From an uncultured Bacteroides sp. (GTDB lineage Bacteria; Bacteroidota; Bacteroidia; Bacteroidales; Bacteroidaceae), in contig USSR01000470.1 of assembly GCA_900557355.1 (NCBI GenBank), forward strand, positions 1 to 5,635: a DNA stretch of 5,635 nucleotides. Direction: 5' to 3'. The notes beneath the pieces are model-generated. The model did no database searches. It was not told the origin of the DNA and saw only the letters and a list, made by a program, of their open reading frames with translations. A program made the position numbers and the translations under genes. Positions 1 to 5,635 of the stretch are shown in pieces. Numbering within the stretch: the first letter of the stretch is position 1; every line of letters starts with the position of its first letter.

Positions 1-156
1 TAGATTTTTGACTACAATCTTTGATTTAATAATCTTAGTATTCTCTCCAACTTCCAATTTAGATCCACGTTCCACTATTACAATGGAGAATTGAAACAAA
101 TATTTATACCTCAACTCTATCAACAATCTTAAAATTCGAACTACTTTCTTACTCAT
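1..156 (-). CDS. 5' part of a probable hexapeptide-repeat (LbH) acyltransferase, cut by the window edge
   Basis: An ATG at 156-154 opens a frame of 52 codons with no stop up to the window edge, so only the N-terminus is visible. It starts inside the last codons of the flippase gene, in another frame, overlapping it by 8 bases (ATGAGTAA), which points to translational coupling. The first 30 residues are basic and helix-like (MSKKVVRILRLLIELRYKY), followed by a short hydrophobic stretch (FSIVIVE). From about residue 34 there is an alternating hydrophobic/Gly/Asn pattern (LEVGENTKIIKSKIVVKNL) that resembles the first coils of a left-handed beta-helix, as in sugar O-acetyltransferases of capsule loci. 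Such an enzyme would acetylate a sugar residue or serine using acetyl-CoA. The reading frame and start are well supported by the overlap. The family assignment rests on a short stretch, and the active-site His region lies outside the window. Confidence 0.6.
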   Translation of the reverse strand, partial: MSKKVVRILRLLIELRYKYLFQFSIVIVERGSKLEVGENTKIIKSKIVVKNL

Positions 157-1678
157 GATACATAATAACTCTAATTTTTTTCTTCAAGAAATCTTTAGTT
201 CTTTTATCTAACCCTATTACATAGGTGATTATTGTGATACAAACAACACAATAGAAAGAAGATAAAAAGAAATATGACCAGCCATCTGAATGCATAAATT
301 GCAAAATAAATGTTGAGAATATAGCAAATAGAGAAACTAACAATACTCTAAGCAAAACTTGCTTTACAAAATTTAGTACAGGGAACACTTCGATACTACA
401 ATAACAAAATATTCGCAACAATAGAGTAATTAATGATATGGCTATCGCAACCCACATCGTACATAAAACATTAAATCCCATCTTCAATAGAAAATACGAA
501 ACAGGTAAATTCAAGAGATTGACAACACCTACTATGATCTGTAGATTTTTTATTTTTCCTGTAGCCAAATGGGCAGTAAGCAATGGTCTATATAGCGTAT
601 CACACAAAGAAAGAATAATTGCCAATTGTACAAATTCTACTGAATATTGTGGAACTTCTACCAACCATATTGATAGTATAAAATGAGTATTCACCAATAT
701 AGGCATCGATAAAAACAACATTAAATAGAAAGAATACAAAGTGCCTCTAAATATCAATTCATTAAGATAATCCATGTCACCCTGTGCATGAGACTTTGTA
801 ATCTGGGGATTCAAAGCCATTTGGAAGTTGGTTACAAATGAAGTTACAGCTTGATTCACTTGAAATCCAATACCTCTTGCCGCATTGATAGCCGGGCCGC
901 AAAAAATATTAATAAGAATGTTGATTCCTTGTGATTTTACGACATATGCTAAATTTCCTATCAAATTCCACCCCGCAAAATTCATTATGGACTTAAAATA
1001 CTCTTTATCCAAAGAAAAGTTCATTGTACACTCTGTAAAATGAGTACGAGCATATATAATATAAAGCAGATTACTAATGATACCTACCAATAACAACAAA
1101 ATTGAATATACTATTAAATGGTCATAACCAATAACTAATAATAGATAAGCAATCGCTAACTTTGCTACAGCATCAAATATTCCAATATATGCAAAGGCAC
1201 CCATTCTTTCATGAGCAATGACAGAAGCATTATACAGTACAATGAATAACGAAAAAGCAAAAGATATCACCGTTGCTTGATAGGCCCAATTGGCTGCTTC
1301 CATTCTTGTGACGGGGATATTCATTTGCACATTCAAGAACCACAGCCCAATAGTTTCCGCTAAGAATAATACTATAAATGCTATAATGAAATGAATTAAT
1401 AAAGCTGAATGAAAGGTTGTTCTAAGTCCTTCCACATCATTAATCCCTAATTTAACTAACAAAAAGCGTTGAGTTGCTGAACTCATTGCACCAGTAAGAA
1501 AACCAAGCATAGTTACTACTCCGCCAACTACATTATAAATACCATAATCTGTTACACCTAATGTAGCTAATATTATTCTACTTGTATATAAACTTATGCC
1601 CATCATCAGGAACATACGAATATATAAGAAAAGTGTATTTTTAACTATTCTTTTATTATTACTCTGCGTCATCATCAT
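149..1678 (-). CDS. wzx: Wzx-type oligosaccharide/lipopolysaccharide flippase (MOP superfamily)
   Basis: This encodes a 509-residue integral membrane protein, a normal length for the Wzx/MATE-like family. It would move undecaprenyl-linked repeat units from the cytoplasmic to the periplasmic face of the inner membrane. By eye there are about 14 hydrophobic segments, for example near residues 44-64, 91-110, 132-151, 162-183, 188-209, 315-333, 377-397, 405-425, 441-460 and 468-489. Two stretches match the form of this family that I recall from Bacteroidota: TSRIILATLGVTDYGIYNVV (32-51), followed by a conserved Ser/Thr-Gln-Arg-Phe (about 69-72); and GPAINAARGIGFQVNQAV (261-278), followed by NPQITKS (290-296). 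The gene opens with three consecutive ATG codons, so the true start could be any of residues 1-3. It lies 47 bases after ugd, and its stop overlaps the next gene. In sampled lines its GC is clearly lower than that of ugd. The transported glycan cannot be inferred. Confidence 0.93.
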   Translation of the reverse strand: MMMTQSNNKRIVKNTLFLYIRMFLMMGISLYTSRIILATLGVTDYGIYNVVGGVVTMLGFLTGAMSSATQRFLLVKLGINDVEGLRTTFHSALLIHFIIAFIVLFLAETIGLWFLNVQMNIPVTRMEAANWAYQATVISFAFSLFIVLYNASVIAHERMGAFAYIGIFDAVAKLAIAYLLLVIGYDHLIVYSILLLLVGIISNLLYIIYARTHFTECTMNFSLDKEYFKSIMNFAGWNLIGNLAYVVKSQGINILINIFCGPAINAARGIGFQVNQAVTSFVTNFQMALNPQITKSHAQGDMDYLNELIFRGTLYSFYLMLFLSMPILVNTHFILSIWLVEVPQYSVEFVQLAIILSLCDTLYRPLLTAHLATGKIKNLQIIVGVVNLLNLPVSYFLLKMGFNVLCTMWVAIAISLITLLLRIFCYCSIEVFPVLNFVKQVLLRVLLVSLFAIFSTFILQFMHSDGWSYFFLSSFYCVVCITIITYVIGLDKRTKDFLKKKIRVIMYHE

Positions 1679-1725
1679 TCAGCTATACTATAATATCTAT
1701 GCTATTCAATATGAAGAATAAAAAA
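1679..1725 (-). other. 47-base ugd-flippase spacer, no signal seen
   Basis: This very AT-rich gap lies between the ugd stop and the triple ATG of the flippase gene. On the coding strand I see no stable GC hairpin followed by a T-run, no purine-rich ribosome binding site, and no match to the Bacteroides -7 promoter consensus (TAnnTTTG). It is best read as an internal operon spacer. It is also where the base composition changes from the moderate GC of ugd to the lower GC of the flippase gene. Confidence 0.5.
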
Positions 1726-3039
1726 TCACTTTTCCCCTATTCTCGTATAACTAAATCCCAACTCTTCCAATTCCGCACGATTCCAAATATTACGTCCATC
1801 TACAATGTATTTATCAGTCATTACTTTCTGAATCACGTTCCAAGTGGGTAGGCGAAATTGTCTCCATTCAGTCATTAGCAACAACGCATCAGCGCCATCG
1901 GCACAGTCATATAGATTTTCAGTGTAGGTTACCACCTCACCAATACGACGTTTGCATTCAAGCATAGCGATGGGGTCAAAGACTCTAACGATAGCACCAT
2001 CCTTCAGCAACTTATCAATAACCACCAAAGCGGGAGCTTCGCGCATATCGTCTGTATCAGGTTTAAAGGCTAAACCTAGCATAGCAATGGTTTTACCTTT
2101 TACATCACCCATCAAACGAGTCAGTTTATCATACACAATGCTCTTCTGACGATCGTTAACACGCTCTACTGCTTCAATCACCTCCATGTGATAGCCGTTT
2201 TCGATGCCTGTATGCACTAAAGCTTTCACATCTTTCGGAAAACAGCTACCGCCATATCCACAACCGGCATAAAGAAATTTCTGGCCAATACGCACATCGG
2301 CTCCAATACCTTTACGTACATGGTCTACGTTAGCTCCTACTCGTTCACATAAATTAGCTATATCATTCATAAAACTAATACGGGTAGCCAACATCGCATT
2401 CGCTGCGTATTTAGTCATCTCTGCACTAGGAATATCCATAAAGATCACACGGAAGTTCTGGAGTAAGAAGGGTTGATAAAGCTTAGTCATCACCTCTTCG
2501 GCCTTCTTGCTCTCAATACCTACTACCACTCGGTCAGGACTCATAAAGTCTTTGATAGCCGCTCCCTCTTTCAGGAATTCAGGGTTACTGGCTACATCGA
2601 AGGATATATCCGCCCCACGCTTATCTAGTTCCTCCTGAATGACAGCTTTCACTTTTCGAGCAGTACCTACGGGGACAGTTGATTTGGTCACTAAAATTGT
2701 GTACTTGTTAATACTTTGTCCAAATTGATGAGCTACAGCAAGTACATACTTTAAGTCAGCACTTCCATCTTCGTCAGGAGGAGTTCCTACAGCAGAAAAG
2801 ACTACTTCTACATCATCCAAGACTTCGGTCAAGTTTGTCGTGAAATTCAGCCGCCCATAACTTACATTACGCTTCACCAATTCTTCCAACCCCGGTTCAT
2901 AAATAGGCATCTCACCAACTTTCAGTTTGTTTATTTTATTTGCGTCTACATCCACGCAAGTCACAGTGGCACCCATTTCTGCAAAACAAGTACCGGACAC
3001 CAAGCCAACATAACCCGTGCCTACAATTGCTATATTCAT
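1726..3039 (-). CDS. ugd: UDP-glucose 6-dehydrogenase (UDP-glucuronate synthesis)
   Basis: A 437-residue cytoplasmic enzyme that oxidises UDP-glucose to UDP-glucuronate with two NAD+, supplying an acidic sugar for the polysaccharide. The N-terminal Rossmann domain (about 1-190) has the dinucleotide loop GTGYVGLVSG (7-16) and Asp30 at the end of strand 2. Further motifs are STVPVGTA and NPEFLKEG (152-159, with Glu154 and Glu158). The central dimerisation domain carries Lys210 and Asn214, then the catalytic loop GCGYGGSCFPKD (259-270) with nucleophile Cys266 and Asp270. The C-terminal domain has GLAFKPDTDDMR (322-333). No catalytic residue appears to be missing. The length and the GGSCFPKD and FKPDTDD motifs favour UDP-glucose over GDP-mannose or UDP-ManNAc dehydrogenases, though substrate is not proven by motifs alone. 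The gene sits 36 bases after the tyrosine autokinase gene. BY-kinases in E. coli and B. subtilis are known to phosphorylate Ugd, so the kinase may regulate this enzyme. Confidence 0.95.
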   Translation of the reverse strand: MNIAIVGTGYVGLVSGTCFAEMGATVTCVDVDANKINKLKVGEMPIYEPGLEELVKRNVSYGRLNFTTNLTEVLDDVEVVFSAVGTPPDEDGSADLKYVLAVAHQFGQSINKYTILVTKSTVPVGTARKVKAVIQEELDKRGADISFDVASNPEFLKEGAAIKDFMSPDRVVVGIESKKAEEVMTKLYQPFLLQNFRVIFMDIPSAEMTKYAANAMLATRISFMNDIANLCERVGANVDHVRKGIGADVRIGQKFLYAGCGYGGSCFPKDVKALVHTGIENGYHMEVIEAVERVNDRQKSIVYDKLTRLMGDVKGKTIAMLGLAFKPDTDDMREAPALVVIDKLLKDGAIVRVFDPIAMLECKRRIGEVVTYTENLYDCADGADALLLMTEWRQFRLPTWNVIQKVMTDKYIVDGRNIWNRAELEELGFSYTRIGEK

Positions 3040-3075
3040 ATATTATTATTGTTAAGTACTTACTATTTTAGATAT
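3040..3075 (-). other. 36-base kinase-ugd spacer with a 10-base palindrome
   Basis: This short AT-rich spacer contains the perfect palindrome TAAGTACTTA at 3053-3062. It has no loop and no adjoining GC-rich stem or T-run, so it is not a credible terminator. Upstream of the ugd ATG there is only an AT-rich AATAATAATAT leader without a Shine-Dalgarno sequence, as is common in Bacteroidota. It is most simply an intra-operon gap. Confidence 0.45.
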
Positions 3076-5511
3076 TTATTCTTCCTTTATTGTATGCTCT
3101 CCATAGCCATACCCATACCCATACCCATAACGCTTACCATAGCCATAATATTTGCCATACTTACCATAACCGTAATAATAACCGTACTTTTTCTTCTGAA
3201 GATCAAGACCATTGATTACAGTACAAAGATTGGGTAACTTATTACTATCAGCCAATTCATTAATCAAGGTAAATTCAGCTTTCCGAGTATAGTCTGCACG
3301 ACATACATAAACAGACAAATCAGCGACACGACCTACGAGCAAAGTATCAGTCACCATACCAACCGGGGCAGTATCCAAAATTATATAATCAAAGTTCTTT
3401 TTCAATACCTCAATCGCTTTATCCAAACTATCACGAGCTAATAACTCTGTTGGATTAGGTGGTACAGTTCCTCCTGGAAGAATAAACAAATTCTTACTAA
3501 CATCCGAAGGCTGAACGAAATCTATCAGATTCTTTTCTGGATTCGACAGATATTGAGTAATCCCTTGCTCTTTCCGCGGAAGATTAAAAATTTTATTCAA
3601 ACCAGGCTTACGAATATCAAGCCCCACAATCACCACTTTCTTTCCTAATAAAGAAAGACTAATCGCTAGATTTGAAGAAATAAAAGATTTACCTTCACCG
3701 CTAACCGTCGAAGTCACTAAAATCACTTTCTGATCATTCTCAAGCATAAACTGAAGATTAGTACGGATATTACGGAAAGTTTCACTCATTAAAGTATTCT
3801 GATTCTCAAACACAGCAATAGAACCGTTTGCTTCTTCTGTCAACGGTACATCACCTACAATAGGCAGACTTGTTAACTTCTCTACATCACCACGCCCTTC
3901 TATTTTAAATTTAGTCAAACCAATTAAAAAAATAATACTAACAGGCAATCCCACTCCTACCACTAAAGCAATTAAGTAGATTATCCTAGGCTTAGGAGAA
4001 ACTGGAGCACCTTCAGCTGCTGGCTCATCAATAATCTTCGCATTATTCGCAGTAGCGGCTAAAGTAATAGCATTCTCTTCACGTTTCTGCAAAAGCATCA
4101 GATAAAGCCCAGCCTTGATTTCCTGCTGACGTGCAATACTTACATACTGGCGCTCCTGTCCCGGAGCATCACTGATACGACGGGAAAAACGACTGGACTC
4201 ACGATCCAGATCAGCCTTCACGATAAGCAAGCCTTGTAAAGTCCCATCAATAGCAGCTTTTACATTTGCTTTCATGGCACGAATACTTGTATCCAGATTT
4301 ACAATCATCGGGTTGCTTTCCGTAGAAGTACGAAGTAAACGCTTACGTTCAATAATCAATTCATTATAACGATCTATTTGAGTAGTTAAACCATTATCGG
4401 ATAAACCAATATTACTAGGTAATACTTCATACTCATTCGACGGATTATTGATATATTTATTAAGATCACGAACTAAATTAATTTGAGTTCCATTTTCTAC
4501 ACGTTTTCTTTCATATTCAGCATTTCCCGATACTGCTAATTGGGCATCACTACTGATATCCGTCAATCCTGCATTTCTTTTAAAAGCTTCCAGCTTATCC
4601 TCTGTAGTGCCAAGTTCCTCATCAATAATCTTAATACGTTCATTGATAAACTCTCTCGTCTTTTCGGCAACCTCATTTTTATCATTATTCGTATTCCGAT
4701 TATACATTTCCATTAACTTATTAATAAAGTCCTGTCCCCGCTGTATATTCGTATTCATCAATGAAACAACTGCTACAGAAGTCGTTTTTGAGGTAGGTGC
4801 TATTTCCAATGCCCACTGATATCCTTTTGCCACCCCAAAAGGCTGACTAACTACAGCGCTGATATTTCGTACTACACTTTGCCCTACTATCTTCCCATTT
4901 GATAAAGAATCTTTCAATGTAAACCCAAATGTACCTGCATCCGTAGGTAACACTGCTGGAAGTTTATCAAAATGCTTATTATATTCATTCAAGCCTATCT
5001 TTAGATTCACATCCAGACCACCCTCTGGAGATAACTTCATATCAACCAAAGCTACATTTGGCAATTTATCCGCCTCTTGTGCCGTCAAATTCACAATTAC
5101 GGGAGAGGTTTTATACAGTTCCTTTTTAGGAAACTCATCCTCATCATAGTAAGTAATATAAAGTTCCAGATTATTAACGACCTCTTTCAGTATTGTTTTT
5201 GAGCGTAGCACTTCTATCTCATTATCAATACTCTGCGTAGAAGTAATCACCCCACCTAATCCCAAGCTTTCCAAATCTGCAGTATTTCCACCACCATTCT
5301 TTTTATCATTCTTTATCATGATAGATGCAGAGACCTGATACACAGGAGTTTGAAAATGCAAATACACCCAAGCGCCAATCAAACAAGCTAAAACCGAAGC
5401 AATAAACCAAGGCCAGTGAATGATATACTTAAAGAGAATTTCCTGATAATTTACTTTCTCTTCGTCTAATTCACTCATATTATTGTTATACGAATTCTCA
5501 TTCTCTTTCAT
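3076..5511 (-). CDS. wzc: Wzc-like polysaccharide co-polymerase with BY-type tyrosine autokinase domain
   Basis: This 811-residue inner-membrane protein sets polysaccharide chain length and couples polymerisation to export through cycles of tyrosine autophosphorylation. A short cytoplasmic N-terminus precedes TM1 (about 33-53) and a Wzz-type periplasmic domain with a long, probably coiled-coil, helical section (about 280-480). The proline motif APVSPKP (502-508) leads into TM2 (about 510-532). The cytoplasmic kinase domain has ETFRNIR (577-583), matching the ExxRxxR oligomerisation motif, then Walker A TSTVSGEGKS (600-609, Lys608). Walker A' is VVIVGLDIRKP (626-636) and Walker B is YIILDTAP (709-716, Asp713). 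The tail (776-803) holds 14 tyrosines in Tyr/Gly/Lys sequence, the expected autophosphorylation cluster. The gene is longer than E. coli Wzc (about 720 residues), mostly in the periplasmic part. The start is 6 bases after the upstream stop; Met12 is an alternative start. Gly630 replaces the usual first Asp of Walker A'. No cognate phosphatase gene is in the window. Confidence 0.95.
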   Translation of the reverse strand: MKENENSYNNNMSELDEEKVNYQEILFKYIIHWPWFIASVLACLIGAWVYLHFQTPVYQVSASIMIKNDKKNGGGNTADLESLGLGGVITSTQSIDNEIEVLRSKTILKEVVNNLELYITYYDEDEFPKKELYKTSPVIVNLTAQEADKLPNVALVDMKLSPEGGLDVNLKIGLNEYNKHFDKLPAVLPTDAGTFGFTLKDSLSNGKIVGQSVVRNISAVVSQPFGVAKGYQWALEIAPTSKTTSVAVVSLMNTNIQRGQDFINKLMEMYNRNTNNDKNEVAEKTREFINERIKIIDEELGTTEDKLEAFKRNAGLTDISSDAQLAVSGNAEYERKRVENGTQINLVRDLNKYINNPSNEYEVLPSNIGLSDNGLTTQIDRYNELIIERKRLLRTSTESNPMIVNLDTSIRAMKANVKAAIDGTLQGLLIVKADLDRESSRFSRRISDAPGQERQYVSIARQQEIKAGLYLMLLQKREENAITLAATANNAKIIDEPAAEGAPVSPKPRIIYLIALVVGVGLPVSIIFLIGLTKFKIEGRGDVEKLTSLPIVGDVPLTEEANGSIAVFENQNTLMSETFRNIRTNLQFMLENDQKVILVTSTVSGEGKSFISSNLAISLSLLGKKVVIVGLDIRKPGLNKIFNLPRKEQGITQYLSNPEKNLIDFVQPSDVSKNLFILPGGTVPPNPTELLARDSLDKAIEVLKKNFDYIILDTAPVGMVTDTLLVGRVADLSVYVCRADYTRKAEFTLINELADSNKLPNLCTVINGLDLQKKKYGYYYGYGKYGKYYGYGKRYGYGYGYGYGEHTIKEE
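3101..3130 (-). repeat. In-frame hexanucleotide repeat coding for Tyr-Gly pairs in the kinase tail
   Basis: Five tandem 6-base units lie here. On the plus strand they read CCATAG, then three exact CCATAC, then CCATAA. On the coding strand they encode alternating Tyr and Gly covering Tyr795, 797, 799, 801 and 803 of the autokinase. Because each unit is two codons, gain or loss of a unit would change the number of tyrosines without a frameshift. Related, less regular units continue to about 3186. Confidence 0.9.
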
Positions 5512-5517
5512 TACTAA

Positions 5518-5635
5518 TTACTTATTTAATAAAATTACCAATATATTTGCAAGTGAAACCAAGATAGAAGTAGCAGAAAACCATAATCCCGTATTGGTTC
5601 CTATATCCGAATTCTTAGCCTTAGTCTTATTAGGT
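5518..5635 (-). CDS. 3' end of a Wza-like polysaccharide export protein, cut by the window edge
   Basis: Reading in from the window edge, one frame stays open for 38 codons and stops with TAA at 5520-5518, six bases before the kinase ATG. The visible C-terminus begins PNKTKAKNSDIGTNTGLWF and ends in a hydrophobic helix (SATSILVSLANILVILLNK). This ending resembles that of Bacteroidota polysaccharide biosynthesis/export proteins (Wza-like, outer-membrane lipoprotein family). These form the channel through which the polymer leaves the cell and act together with the Wzc-type protein encoded next. The gene order Wza-Wzc and the tight spacing support the call. The signal peptide, the lipobox and the polysaccharide-export and SLBB domains would lie outside the window, so the family is inferred from the C-terminus and context. 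Confidence 0.75.
   Translation of the reverse strand, partial: PNKTKAKNSDIGTNTGLWFSATSILVSLANILVILLNK

Noticed and set aside
438..686. Plus-strand open frame of 82 codons inside the flippase gene
   Set aside because: It lies entirely opposite a clear membrane-protein gene and shows no recognisable domain or start context of its own.
1681..1703. Possible inverted repeat in the spacer before the flippase gene
   Set aside because: Only the outer AGC/GCT bases pair well; the inner arms mismatch, so no stable hairpin is supported.
1952..2149. Plus-strand open frame of 65 codons inside ugd
   Set aside because: It is antisense to the conserved C-terminal domain of Ugd, with low-complexity Ser-rich content typical of a shadow frame.
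3053..3062. Palindrome TAAGTACTTA considered as a terminator or operator
   Set aside because: It has no loop, is AT-rich and lacks a T-run, and a single 10-base palindrome in AT-rich DNA is easily due to chance.
3049..3237. Plus-strand open frame with a hydrophobic Ile/Pro-rich product opposite the kinase tail
   Set aside because: It is the antisense reading of the Tyr/Gly repeat codons; its repetitive composition follows directly from the hexamer repeat, and it lies fully within a well-supported gene apart from the spacer.
4607..4819. Plus-strand open frame of 70 codons inside the kinase gene
   Set aside because: It is antisense to the periplasmic helical region of the kinase and has no independent support.

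Overview
The window is AT-rich and densely coded on the minus strand. It looks like part of a capsule or exopolysaccharide locus from a Bacteroidota organism, most likely a gut Bacteroidales such as Bacteroides, Phocaeicola or Parabacteroides. Three things support this. The flippase and tyrosine autokinase have sequence signatures I associate with that group. The starts sit in A/T-rich leaders without a clear Shine-Dalgarno sequence. The set of genes is the usual polysaccharide export and precursor set. The species cannot be fixed from the sequence.

In transcription order (high to low coordinates) there are five genes. First is the last 38 codons of a Wza-like outer-membrane polysaccharide export protein (5518-5635). 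Six bases later comes a full-length Wzc-like chain-length regulator fused to a BY-type tyrosine kinase (3076-5511). A UDP-glucose 6-dehydrogenase follows after 36 bases (1726-3039), and a Wzx-type oligosaccharide flippase after 47 bases (149-1678). Last is the first 52 codons of a gene that overlaps the flippase stop by 8 bases and is probably a left-handed beta-helix (hexapeptide-repeat) acyltransferase (1-156). All five run the same way with short gaps or overlaps. No terminator or recognisable promoter lies between them, so they probably form one operon that continues past both ends of the window.

The genes fit one pathway. Ugd makes UDP-glucuronate as a sugar-nucleotide precursor. The acyltransferase would decorate the glycan or its precursor, and the flippase moves lipid-linked repeat units across the inner membrane. 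The Wzc-like kinase controls polymer length and export, and the Wza-like protein forms the outer-membrane exit.

Most of the window is ordinary capsule biology, and I see no convincing undescribed system. The points most worth a second look are: the kinase's Tyr/Gly-rich tail, partly encoded by an in-frame hexanucleotide repeat; a Gly in place of the first Asp of its Walker A' motif; an Asp in Ugd where E. coli Ugd has its regulatory Tyr71; and a drop in GC from ugd to the flippase. No intergenic stretch exceeds 50 bases.
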